From contig CAZXFW010000003.1 in NCBI GenBank assembly GCA_964640175.1, positions 186,001 through 250,000 of the forward strand: a stretch of DNA of 64,000 nt. The letters run 5' to 3'. This document shows, in pieces, positions 35,194 to 43,887 of the stretch. The position numbers and the translations under genes are program-made. The notes under the pieces are model-generated. The model saw only the letters and a list, made by a program, of their open reading frames with translations, searched no databases and was not told where the DNA came from. Source of the stretch: JACKDX01 sp964640175 (GTDB lineage Bacteria; Myxococcota_A; Polyangia; Polyangiales; GCA-016699535). Position 1 is the stretch's first letter. Each line of letters begins with the position of its first letter.

Positions 35194-38100
35194 TTAATGG
35201 AGTTCACAGACCTCGGTTCCAAAGAGTGCCTCGATGCGTGTTTTGAGCGCATCGGTGGGCTCCACCAAAAGGCCCGTAGCTACTAACCGCACCGCCCAGC
35301 GCTCAGTCGAGCACAACTCCAGTTGGACAGGACATGTTCCCGGATGCTGCTGCAATGCCGTACGAAGCTCGTCCAACTTCGCCCGATCCAACACATCTAC
35401 CGACAAGCGGATTCGCACTGCACGCGCACGTTGTTTTAACGAGTCTGTCAACGAATAGGCTTCCTTGAGCACAAGCTTAGGGATAGGTGCCAACCGCGCT
35501 TCAGTCATGTCATCGGAGCGGAACGCTCCTTGCTCATGCTCATACTGAACTCCACCTGTCACCAACGCTGCATCGCCCGAAATCAGTGCATCACGCACTT
35601 GGTCAAGCACGCGGGGCCTAACCACCACTTCGACACGGCCATACGAGTCTTCCAATTGGAAAAAAGCTATCTTCCCACCTGTACGTGTGCTCCGCTCACG
35701 GTAACCTTCCACAGTTCCTGCGATGGTCACTTCTTTGCCCTCTTTGCAATTCGCCAACGTGCTGGTGTCTGCCGTACAAAACCGTTTAAGTTCGTTTCTG
35801 TAACGATCCAACGGATGTCCAGAGACATAAAACCCTAAAATATTTTTCTCACGCGCAAGCCTCTCGGCATCGTTCCATGCGGCAACTCTGGGAAACAAAT
35901 CACCGTTCACTTGCGATTGTGCCCCGTCTCCTAAAAGGTTAAGCAGATTCGTCTGTCCACTGTTCCGCTCTATATTGAGCTTACGACCACGTTCCAGAGC
36001 TAAGTCAATGGCAGCAAAGGCCTGTGTCCGGGTGATTCCCAAGGGCTCATGCGAGGTGCTAAACGCACCACACTGCACCAATGCTTCCACGGCTGTCTTG
36101 TTAACTTTGCGTAAATCCACCCGTGCGGTGAAATCAAACAAGTCAGCAAAAGGTGTTTTCCGCACATTCTCTGCTTCGGATTCGCACGAGCGTGCCGCAA
36201 GAATCGACTCGAGCGCTGCCGTGCCAACTCCTTTGACAGCGCCCAACCCAAAACGCAACCGTGCGTTGTATGGATCATACAATTTGCCTTGGCGTGCCAC
36301 TGGCTTATCCTGCTTGCGTGCGAGCGCCGGATCTGCAGTTTCATCGTAAACCACTGTAAAGTCGATTTCACTTTCATTAACATCCGGGGGTAAAACGACA
36401 ATCCCCATGGCGCGGGCTTCCGAGATAGTCCGAACCACTTTGTCGCTTTTGTCTTTGTCGGCTGTCAGCGTGGCACACAAAAATTCCACAGGATAATTCG
36501 CTTTCAAAAACGCCGTTTGATATGTCAAAAGCGCATACGCGGCGGAATGCGATTTATTAAACCCATAGCCTGCGAAAAATGACATGAGCTCAAATACCCG
36601 CTCAGCATCCTGAGGCTCGTATCCTTTGGCAATCGCCCCGGTGATGAAGGCAGCTTTTTGTTTGGCCATCTCTTCTGGTTTTTTCTTACCCATGGCACGC
36701 CGCAACACATCGGCTGCACCCAAGGAATAGCCCGCCATCTGACGTGCTACCTGCATCACCTGCTCTTGGTAGACCAAGACACCGTACGTCTCTTTCAGAA
36801 TGGACTCTAAACTTGCATGAGGATAACGAATGGCAACACGTCCATGTTTTCTCTGCACAAAATCTTCCACCATGCCTGAACCCAACGGACCCGGGCGGTA
36901 AAGCGCTACCGCGGCAATTACATCTTCAAGGGAATCGGGCTTGAGCTGCTTGAAAAGGCTCTGCATGCCACTTGATTCCAACTGGAAAACATTGGTTGTT
37001 TCACCAGAGCAAAGAAGAGCAAACGTTGCTGAATCGGTTAATGGGATACGATCGATACGGAATTTTCCCCCGCTGTGATCAGGCCGCTTTTCAATTAAAC
37101 GGGACGCAATATCGATAACCGTCAGCGTGCGAAGCCCAAGAAAGTCGAACTTGACCAGGCCTGCCGCTTCCACGTCGTCTTTGTCATATTGGGTAACGAC
37201 CATACCTGGCTCTGGACAAAACACAGGCACGTGTTCCCACAACGGGCCTCGGCTGATCACTACCCCCGCAGCATGCATCCCTGCATGTCTCGTAAGGTCC
37301 TCAAGCGTTTGCGCGTTGTCGATGAGGTCGTGCACCCGCTCATCTTCATCGTAGCTGTGCTTAAGCCGTGGCTCTTTTTTCAGCGCCTCGGCAATTGGCA
37401 CACTTTTACCAAGGATTGGCTCTGGAATCAGGGATGCAATCCGCCCTGCTTCTTGCGGAGTCATTCCCATAACTCTTGCGACGTCTCGAACAACACTCCG
37501 GCTTTTAAGCGCATGAAACGTTGCGATTTGTCCTACGCTGGTATCGCTATACTTTTCTCTCACATAGTCGATCACTTCGTCACGACGCTCCATGCAAAAA
37601 TCAATGTCGAAGTCTGGCATGGATACGCGCTCTGGATTGAGGAACCGTTCGAACAACAAGCCATACTCAATAGGGTCCAAATCTGTGATGCGCAGGGCAT
37701 AGGCGACAAGAGAGCCTGCACCCGAACCTCGCCCAGGTCCCACAGGAATACCTTTGCTAATAGCGTGATTGACAAAATCCTGGACGATCAAAAAATAACT
37801 GGCAAAACCCATCTTGCATATGATGTCCCACTCCTCAAGTAACCGTTTGCGATAGGACGCTTCGTCGATACCCTTGTGCATTTCTTTAAATTCGCGAAAC
37901 CTCCGTTCAAGCCCTTCCTCCGCCAGCTTGCGAAAATACGAAGGCTCATCCATGCCTTTCGGGACAGGAAACTGCGGCATCGTGGATGGACGCACAGGAT
38001 CCACTGCACCTGCACACATTTCAGCAATCCGAAGCGTGTTTTGGATAGCTTCTGGAAGATGCGCAAAGCGCTGTTTCATTGCCTCGGCTGATTTGAGAAA

Positions 38101-38817
38101 CAATTCCTCGGAACGATGGTGTGAGCGCTCCATGTCTATCACTTGGCGTCCACTTGAAATGCATTGCAGAATCAGCTGAGCATGCGCATCTTTTTGCTCA
38201 GGATAATGACAATCGTTCGTTGCCACCAAAGGCAGGTCCGCTTCACGAGCCAGTTGCCCCAAAATCTCATTGAGCGGCTTTTGCTCCGGAAAGCCATGAT
38301 CCTGAAGCTCCACGAAAAACGCATCGGCCTCAAAGCAATCCCGCAGTTTCCCTAAGGCCCGCCGCCCCTCTGTCTTGCCACGCAAGAGCACCTGCTGCGC
38401 AAGATATCCACCCATACACGCGCTAAGGCCAACAAGGCCTTTACGGCATTGTGCCAGTGTTTCAAAATCAATCACCGGCGAACCACCACCTTGCGTCCCA
38501 GTCATCCACGCATGGCTGACCAGTCGAATCAGGCTTCGGTACCCGTCATCGTTGGCTGCTAAAAGCAATACATGTTGGCCAGGTCCAGTTGGAGTGTCAC
38601 GAATACTCAATTCGCAACCAAGAATAGGCAACACATCGTGTTGGCGGCATGCACGATTGAACTGCATGGCACCAAACATGTTTCCATGATCGGTAAGCGC
38701 AATTGCTCGCATGCCATTCTGGCTGGCCCATGTGGCAAGCGCTCCTATACGGATAGCACCATCCAACATGGAGTACTGGGAATGGACATGAAGATGAACA
38801 AACTCCGCTTGCCCCAT
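35194..38817 (-). CDS. dnaE: DNA polymerase III alpha subunit DnaE
   Basis: This is the replicative polymerase. The N-terminal PHP domain begins VHLHVHSQYSMLDGAIRI. The polymerase core contains GPGRGSGAGSLVAYALRIT, SMPDFDIDFCMERRDEV (catalytic Asp residues), ATFHALKSRSVVRDVAR and GYGFNKSHSAAYALLTYQTA. The tandem helix-hairpin-helix region, an OB domain (VTIAGTVEGYRERSTRTGGK) and a C-terminal tau-binding-like domain follow. Length 1207 fits DnaE1. It is the first gene upstream of the zinc-ribbon gene on this strand. Confidence 0.96.
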   Translation of the reverse strand: MGQAEFVHLHVHSQYSMLDGAIRIGALATWASQNGMRAIALTDHGNMFGAMQFNRACRQHDVLPILGCELSIRDTPTGPGQHVLLLAANDDGYRSLIRLVSHAWMTGTQGGGSPVIDFETLAQCRKGLVGLSACMGGYLAQQVLLRGKTEGRRALGKLRDCFEADAFFVELQDHGFPEQKPLNEILGQLAREADLPLVATNDCHYPEQKDAHAQLILQCISSGRQVIDMERSHHRSEELFLKSAEAMKQRFAHLPEAIQNTLRIAEMCAGAVDPVRPSTMPQFPVPKGMDEPSYFRKLAEEGLERRFREFKEMHKGIDEASYRKRLLEEWDIICKMGFASYFLIVQDFVNHAISKGIPVGPGRGSGAGSLVAYALRITDLDPIEYGLLFERFLNPERVSMPDFDIDFCMERRDEVIDYVREKYSDTSVGQIATFHALKSRSVVRDVARVMGMTPQEAGRIASLIPEPILGKSVPIAEALKKEPRLKHSYDEDERVHDLIDNAQTLEDLTRHAGMHAAGVVISRGPLWEHVPVFCPEPGMVVTQYDKDDVEAAGLVKFDFLGLRTLTVIDIASRLIEKRPDHSGGKFRIDRIPLTDSATFALLCSGETTNVFQLESSGMQSLFKQLKPDSLEDVIAAVALYRPGPLGSGMVEDFVQRKHGRVAIRYPHASLESILKETYGVLVYQEQVMQVARQMAGYSLGAADVLRRAMGKKKPEEMAKQKAAFITGAIAKGYEPQDAERVFELMSFFAGYGFNKSHSAAYALLTYQTAFLKANYPVEFLCATLTADKDKSDKVVRTISEARAMGIVVLPPDVNESEIDFTVVYDETADPALARKQDKPVARQGKLYDPYNARLRFGLGAVKGVGTAALESILAARSCESEAENVRKTPFADLFDFTARVDLRKVNKTAVEALVQCGAFSTSHEPLGITRTQAFAAIDLALERGRKLNIERNSGQTNLLNLLGDGAQSQVNGDLFPRVAAWNDAERLAREKNILGFYVSGHPLDRYRNELKRFCTADTSTLANCKEGKEVTIAGTVEGYRERSTRTGGKIAFFQLEDSYGRVEVVVRPRVLDQVRDALISGDAALVTGGVQYEHEQGAFRSDDMTEARLAPIPKLVLKEAYSLTDSLKQRARAVRIRLSVDVLDRAKLDELRTALQQHPGTCPVQLELCSTERWAVRLVATGLLVEPTDALKTRIEALFGTEVCELH

Positions 38818-39001
38818 AACCTACTTTCGCGTCAGTGCCGTGCTCTAAGCCTTACTTAACTGCCAGAACCGTCCTAGGCTGCCGCGCATGCCAAAAAACG
38901 GCAAGTAGGTAATTGCGTAATTTGGCGGCTTGGTCATTGAAGTCTTAAATTAGTGACATGCCATGACTGGAATTCCCGTTTGACTCTGTTAGCTTACTCG
39001 C

Positions 39002-39445
39002 ATGCGTAAACCAATATTGGCTTGTACAGTCATCGCAGTCCTTTATTGCCCGGGATGTGCAAAAGGCACCCAGCCTGAAGCAGACGGCGGTTCTTCGGAC
39101 GCTCCTTACGACACCTATTTCCCACCACTCGGAGATTCGGGTGGCTCAAACCTCACGTGTACTGGATTTGGTTTCTCTCCGAATCCCCCACTAAGCGGGA
39201 CGGATGTGACGGTAACGTATCAACACACCATCCCATTTTCCAACGTGGCTCTCATTATCACAGGCCCCGGAACCGGAACCCCCGAATGGATAGGCGTCAC
39301 CGGAGGCAATGGAGAGCCCTACACATGGTCATGGAAAGTTACATTCAGCGCAGCAGGTTCATGGCAAGTGAAGTTTACCGCTGATCAGCTAGACGATGAA
39401 TCGGATCGGCCCATATGCAATCTGCAAGTCACAGCCGGAAGCTAA
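39002..39445 (+). CDS. Small lipoprotein with an Ig-like or beta-sandwich domain
   Basis: I do not recognise a specific family. The signal peptide ends in a lipobox (LYCPGC), then an Asp/Ser/Gly-rich linker (ADGGSSDAPYDTYFP). About 100 residues of alternating strands follow (SNLTCTGFGFSPNPPLSGTD; VTYQHTIPFSNVALIITGPG; WSWKVTFSAAGSWQVKF; ICNLQVTAGS), which looks like one Ig-like domain with one disulfide (LTC ... PIC). It is probably on a membrane surface. I see no clear Shine-Dalgarno sequence before the ATG. Confidence 0.75.
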   Translation: MRKPILACTVIAVLYCPGCAKGTQPEADGGSSDAPYDTYFPPLGDSGGSNLTCTGFGFSPNPPLSGTDVTVTYQHTIPFSNVALIITGPGTGTPEWIGVTGGNGEPYTWSWKVTFSAAGSWQVKFTADQLDDESDRPICNLQVTAGS

Positions 39446-39459
39446 CCAGCCGCTCACCT

Positions 39460-39487
39460 GCAGACCAAGCAAAAAAGCTTGGTCTGC
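39460..39487. terminator. Hairpin between convergent lipoprotein genes
   Basis: A perfect 11-base stem (GCAGACCAAGC / GCTTGGTCTGC) with an A6 loop lies 15 bases after the 39002 gene and 30 bases after the opposite-strand pentapeptide gene. There is no T run outside the stem, so it may be a bidirectional or Rho-assisted 3' structure. Confidence 0.55.
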
Positions 39488-39516
39488 GTGAGCTAGCATG
39501 GGTTACCTTGGGGTGA

Positions 39517-41223
39517 TCAAGGCAGATTCGATTGACTGGCATCTTGGCCAACACATGTGCCGGCCGACGTATACTGACTATACATGCCATTGGGGCAACG
39601 GGTGTTGTCCCATACCGCGCCTGTCAGACTGAAGTTCGACACATCCCAGGGCGCTTCGACCATGGCCGCAGACGGTCCTTGCCATATTACCGGCACCAAC
39701 ATCGCATTAAGCAAATCCGCATTCGAGAAATCTGCATTGGCCATGTTGGTATTGGTCAAATCACTATAGCTGAGATCTGCATGTGACAGATTAGCCCCGC
39801 TTAGGTCGCACCAAAATAAGTTCCTACCACTTAAGTTCGCATGACTAAGATTGGCATCCTTGAAGCTCTGCTCAGTCCAGTTGTAGCGGCTGAGATCTGC
39901 ATAACTAAGATCTTTACCTTCGAGATCTTGGCCCGGCTGAAGAATCATCATCCCCTCTGCCGCAGGGTCAAATTCACCTGGGAACACGGTTGTCCCTGCC
40001 ACATCGTAAAACGCATCCGTGAACGTGGCATCCGTGAGAGTAGCGTCACTCAAATCGGCATCGACAAGCGTTGCACGCGTTAGATTTGCGCCCGTTAAGT
40101 CAGTGTTGTTTAAGTCGACACTGGTTAACCATGCCTTGCTTAGGTTGGCATCAGTTAGATCAGCACCATTGATGGTGATGTATCGCAGATCTGCTTCTGA
40201 GAGGTTGGCACCACTGAGGTCCGCTCCTGTGAAATTCGAACCACGCAGATCCTGACCAGACAGATTGGCACCTGACAGTTGAAAGTCTTCGAAAGACTGT
40301 CCACTCAAATTAAAGCCTCTGAAATCAAAATCCGAAAAATCCGTGGAATCTGAAAACTCAATAAACTCGTCGCCAGGATCAAAGCCTGAGGGAAAGTTGG
40401 TGTCAGGCCCAAAAAGCGCGCCTGAGAAAGTAGCATCATCGAGATTGTCATCCGATGCAAAACCAACCCAGAGCAGATTGGCATCGCTAAAATCCGTGCC
40501 ATCCATCGTGTTGGAGTCGAATTGCACGCCGCGAAATTCACTGCCAGAAAAATTGGTGTCATCGAGATTGCTTGATTCGAAGAACACATCGCTGAACGTG
40601 GCATTGGAAAGATCTGTGCCCGATAAATCAGCGTTGATCAACGTGACCTCGTCGAATTCAGCTTCTTGCAGATTTGCACCGCTTAAGTCCGCTCTATCCA
40701 TGGGAGTCGGATCGATGCTGACCCCTTTGGCAACGGCACCTGATAGGTTGGTGTCTTGCATTAGACAGTTTTCAAAACGGGCATCCGTTAAATCCGTGTT
40801 AGAGAAGTTCGCGCCTTTCAAATCGACATACCGAAACAGGGCGCCTTTTAGGTTTGAGCCACTGAAGTCGATTCCCGAAAGATTTAAATTATAACCTACA
40901 TGACCGATATTAGACTCAAGGCGTATTCCGTGCAGATCTTGATTGGTACAGCTGCCGTTGGATTGAAGTAGACACTCGTCGCCATTGGCGCCTTGTACAC
41001 TGCATACATAACTCGGCTCCGAAGTGAGCTCGTCATCGGACAAGGCACCATCGCCGTCCTCATCGACACCGGTACGCACAACAAGCCCTCCGGCTGTGCA
41101 GTTGTCACCCGCGGGTTCATCCGCCGTGATCACAATCGGCGATGTTCCGGCCTTGCCGTCATCACCACAACCGATTAATCCAACCACAACTCCAAAGCAA
41201 AGCACTACCTTCACAATTTTCAT
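39517..41223 (-). CDS. Pentapeptide-repeat lipoprotein
   Basis: The start at ATG 41223 follows GGGAGG. A signal peptide ends at LIGCGDDG (lipobox). Next is a short Cys-containing module, GDNCTAGGLVVRTG ... SYVCSVQG, that holds an EF-hand-like loop DEDGDGALSDDE (41029-41064). The remaining 450 or so residues are pentapeptide repeats of the A(D/N)LSG/T type, arranged in blocks separated by short insertions (TPMDRADLSG; FGPDTNFPSGFDPGDEF; GTTVFPGEFDPAAEGMM). These form a right-handed quadrilateral beta-helix. Most pentapeptide-repeat proteins are cytoplasmic or of unknown role; a lipid-anchored exported form suggests a surface scaffold. About 568 residues. Confidence 0.85.
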   Translation of the reverse strand: MKIVKVVLCFGVVVGLIGCGDDGKAGTSPIVITADEPAGDNCTAGGLVVRTGVDEDGDGALSDDELTSEPSYVCSVQGANGDECLLQSNGSCTNQDLHGIRLESNIGHVGYNLNLSGIDFSGSNLKGALFRYVDLKGANFSNTDLTDARFENCLMQDTNLSGAVAKGVSIDPTPMDRADLSGANLQEAEFDEVTLINADLSGTDLSNATFSDVFFESSNLDDTNFSGSEFRGVQFDSNTMDGTDFSDANLLWVGFASDDNLDDATFSGALFGPDTNFPSGFDPGDEFIEFSDSTDFSDFDFRGFNLSGQSFEDFQLSGANLSGQDLRGSNFTGADLSGANLSEADLRYITINGADLTDANLSKAWLTSVDLNNTDLTGANLTRATLVDADLSDATLTDATFTDAFYDVAGTTVFPGEFDPAAEGMMILQPGQDLEGKDLSYADLSRYNWTEQSFKDANLSHANLSGRNLFWCDLSGANLSHADLSYSDLTNTNMANADFSNADLLNAMLVPVIWQGPSAAMVEAPWDVSNFSLTGAVWDNTRCPNGMYSQYTSAGTCVGQDASQSNLP

Positions 41224-41409
41224 GCATTCCTCCCAGTGTCTGATGAGCTGCGTTTTACACACTCGCCATATAGGAACAAAATTTTCTGCGACTTGAGGGG
41301 AGAAGGCGGAGGCAGGTCCGCCCTAAACCAATTTTTAGTACTACTGAATTTTTTTGCCCGTATTACAGCCACGGCGTGATTCTGCCACCTTGCAGCTGGA
41401 TTCATGGCG

Positions 41410-41438
41410 TTGCGGGGCCCCTGAAAGGATGCTATACG
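41410..41438 (+). promoter_or_regulatory. Promoter of the small basic protein gene
   Basis: TTGCGG (41410-41415) and TATACG (41433-41438) with a 17-base spacer; the -10 is preceded by TGC. The predicted start of transcription is near 41445, some 18 bases before the ATG at 41463. Confidence 0.55.
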
Positions 41439-41462
41439 CCCCTGCCTTACTAAGGAACTATG

Positions 41463-41813
41463 ATGAAACCGTCGCCTTTAGCCCAAGTTAAAGCCAAGCA
41501 TAACTCCAAGACCGATTTAGTCGCGGCTGTGCGTGCCTTGGCCACTGACAGCCTGTGGCTTGACCGCCTCAACGAAGACAAAGGCTTGGAGCGCGTTTCG
41601 AATGCGAAGCTGCTTCACATGCATGCGTTGCTGACTGACGTTAAGTCGAAGTTTGGCACACGTGACAAACTCATTGATGCAATCGTGGAGGCACAGGGCC
41701 GTTCCAAAGACAAAGACTTCCGTCAGTCACTTACCCGATGGAGCACTCCGAAGCTGTGGGACACCCATCAAAGTCTGACGAAGCATGCCAAGACCCGCTC
41801 AGCCGCTAAATAG
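41463..41813 (+). CDS. Small basic hypothetical protein
   Basis: About 116 residues, rich in Lys, Leu and His, without a signal peptide or membrane helix, and predicted mostly helical (KTDLVAAVRALATDSLWLDRL; SNAKLLHMHALLTDVKSKFG; FRQSLTRWSTPKLWDTHQSL). There seem to be two related halves, each with a pattern like 'KL-L-TH--L'. It looks cytoplasmic. I do not recognise it; a nucleic-acid or ribosome-associated role is possible from the charge but unsupported. ATG 41463 fits AAGGA spacing better than ATG 41460. The last 15 bases overlap the convergent prepilin peptidase gene. Confidence 0.7.
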   Translation: MKPSPLAQVKAKHNSKTDLVAAVRALATDSLWLDRLNEDKGLERVSNAKLLHMHALLTDVKSKFGTRDKLIDAIVEAQGRSKDKDFRQSLTRWSTPKLWDTHQSLTKHAKTRSAAK

Positions 41814-42725
41814 CGCAACATATTTCTCGAACCAGCCCTCAGCAAAAAATAAAAACTCCAACGCACTCAGCGCTAGAAAGGGGCCAAAGGGCATCTTCAT
41901 GCGCCCTAGGCCTTCGGATTCATGGGTGTGAGGGATTTCCTTCGGAGCATGCTCCTCATGCTCAAGCGGTTCAGGAGCATCTCCTGCCTCATTGCTTGAG
42001 TTAAGACTTCGTCCCATCACCAATAAGACGCCTGCCGCCACAAGGCCTTGTAATGCGCCCGCAAACAAACTGAATACCACGCCTTTCCACCCAATGAATG
42101 CACCAATCATCATTAAAAGTTTGCTATCGCCCTCGCCCATGCCGCGACGCCCAAAGAAAGCCTCGTACACCCAAACAAACGGCACCTGTACTATCAAAAA
42201 ACCAAGCCCAGCCCCGAGTGCAGCAGCATCCGCTCCCGGATGGCTTCTCCAAGCCACCGTGGCCAAACCAAACGCTGCCCCCGGCAGGGACACTTCATCA
42301 GGGATCTGCATGCAATCCAAATCCACAAACGTCGCCACAACTAGGCCCCCAACAAATAAAAAGTAGATCACTGCTTCTAGAACGACACTTTGCAATGAAG
42401 CTGATTCAGGGGCTTGAATAAGAAACCGTTCGGCCACAGCAACGCAGAGCACACCTGTCAGCGCTTCGACCCAGAAGTAACGAGACGACAACGGGGCCCC
42501 GCAACACTCCGCCTTGCCGCGAAGCAACAGATATCCCACAATGGGCACATTGCGCCAGGCGCGCACGCTCGCGCCACAGGACGGGCAATGACTGGGTGGC
42601 CTGATCACCGACATTTCCCGAGGCCACCGGTAAATCGCCACATTGAAAAAACTGCCCCAAATTGCCCCAAACACAAAGGCAAAACCACGTATGGCCCAGG
42701 AAGGAAACTCAGTGACTAGTAACAT
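41799..42725 (-). CDS. pilD: Prepilin leader peptidase/N-methyltransferase (PilD type)
   Basis: This inner-membrane aspartyl protease processes type IV prepilins and type II pseudopilins. The N-terminal GAIWGSFFNVAIYRWPREM and cysteine site HCPSCGASVRAWRN are typical. The two catalytic aspartates lie in VDLDCMQIPDEV and GMGEGDSKLLMM (GxGD). About eight membrane helices. The second half of the zinc site reads KAECCGAPLSSRY, where the usual CxxC is A-E-C-C. A cytosolic acidic loop (SNEAGDAPEPLEHEEHAPKE) sits before the last helix. No pilin or secretin genes are nearby. Confidence 0.92.
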   Translation of the reverse strand: MLLVTEFPSWAIRGFAFVFGAIWGSFFNVAIYRWPREMSVIRPPSHCPSCGASVRAWRNVPIVGYLLLRGKAECCGAPLSSRYFWVEALTGVLCVAVAERFLIQAPESASLQSVVLEAVIYFLFVGGLVVATFVDLDCMQIPDEVSLPGAAFGLATVAWRSHPGADAAALGAGLGFLIVQVPFVWVYEAFFGRRGMGEGDSKLLMMIGAFIGWKGVVFSLFAGALQGLVAAGVLLVMGRSLNSSNEAGDAPEPLEHEEHAPKEIPHTHESEGLGRMKMPFGPFLALSALEFLFFAEGWFEKYVALFSG

Positions 42726-42779
42726 GTCGGCAAAGTCTAGCCTTGAGGCGCAATTAATTGAATAAACAGAGCATACCTC

Positions 42780-43886
42780 ATGAGTTCTAAGGAAAATTCA
42801 CGCACTGGGCTCAAGCACGCCCAGAATATTGTCGTCAAAGTGGGCAGCCGGCTGCTTCGCAGTGAGGGGTCAGCCGACCGCTTCGATGCCATTGCCTCGC
42901 AAGTGGCCGCGCTGTGCCAAGAAGGAAAGCGCGTCACGTTGGTATCCTCAGGAGCCATTGCCCTTGGCTACCCTTTGCTAGGACTCAAGACCCGCCCACA
43001 CCAGATGGCCATGCTACAAGCAAGCGCAGCTGCAGGTCAGCCCAAACTCATGCAAGCGTATGAACTGGCTTTTTCCAAACATCACTGCATGACCGCACAA
43101 GTGCTTCTGACGCGAACAGGTCTTCTTGCAAGAGAACGGTATCTCAACGCACGTGCAGCCCTTGAAGCACTGCTTGAGCGAGGTGTCATCCCCATCGTCA
43201 ATGAAAACGACACCGTGTCTGTAGAGGAAATCACCTTTGGCGACAATGACAGCTTAGCTGCCACCGTAGCCGCATTGGTTGGCGCAGATTTGCTAATTCT
43301 TCTGACGGGAGTCGAAGGCTTGATGGACAATCACAATCAGCGTGTCCCTATCGTCAACGAGGTTAATGACGTGCTGCATTTTGTGACCACAGAAACAAGT
43401 GATACTGGCATAGGCGGCATGTCTTCTAAACTTCTTGCTGCTCAGGCTGCAGCCAAGCACGGTGTTCCTGTGGTGATTGCCAACGGGCACCAAGACGACA
43501 TCCTCTCATGCATCATGCAAAATGCAGATGTGGGCACACTGATTCTTCCCTACGGCAGCCGGCGCGCCAGTCGCAAGCACTGGATTGCGTATACACTCCA
43601 CCCCAAAGGCTGCATTGTCGTCGATGCAGGCGCAGCAAAAGCACTCGTAGAACGAGGTAGCAGCTTGCTCCCTGCAGGCGTAGTGCGTGTCGAAGGCTAC
43701 TTTCACAGTGGCGAAGCCGTACGCATTGTTGACCCCGCGGGTAAAGAACTTGCCCGCGGATTGGCACGTTACAGCTCGGAAGAAACTTCTCAGCTTGCTG
43801 GCGCACAAAGTGATGAAATCATTGACAGAATTGGACGAAACGATGGTCACGAAGTCGTACACCGCGATGACATGGTGGTGATCTGA
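42780..43886 (+). CDS. proB: Glutamate 5-kinase ProB
   Basis: It performs the first step of proline synthesis. The amino acid kinase domain starts NIVVKVGSRLLRSEG, with VTLVSSGAIALGYPLLG, PIVNENDTVSVEEITFGDND and LLILLTGVEGLMD. A GGMSSKLLAAQAAAKHGVPVVIANG segment follows. A C-terminal PUA domain (about residues 275-360, GCIVVDAGAAKALVERGSSLLPAGV) is present. Length 368 is normal. It is one base upstream of proA on the same strand. Confidence 0.95.
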   Translation: MSSKENSRTGLKHAQNIVVKVGSRLLRSEGSADRFDAIASQVAALCQEGKRVTLVSSGAIALGYPLLGLKTRPHQMAMLQASAAAGQPKLMQAYELAFSKHHCMTAQVLLTRTGLLARERYLNARAALEALLERGVIPIVNENDTVSVEEITFGDNDSLAATVAALVGADLLILLTGVEGLMDNHNQRVPIVNEVNDVLHFVTTETSDTGIGGMSSKLLAAQAAAKHGVPVVIANGHQDDILSCIMQNADVGTLILPYGSRRASRKHWIAYTLHPKGCIVVDAGAAKALVERGSSLLPAGVVRVEGYFHSGEAVRIVDPAGKELARGLARYSSEETSQLAGAQSDEIIDRIGRNDGHEVVHRDDMVVI

Positions 43887-43887
43887 C

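Noticed and set aside
37189..37842. A 217-codon frame antisense to dnaE
   Set aside because: It lies wholly inside conserved dnaE sequence and has no domain, start signal or protein-like composition.
40343..40894. A 183-codon frame antisense to the pentapeptide-repeat gene
   Set aside because: Periodic repeat codons keep the antisense frame open by chance; the product is a low-complexity mirror of the repeats.
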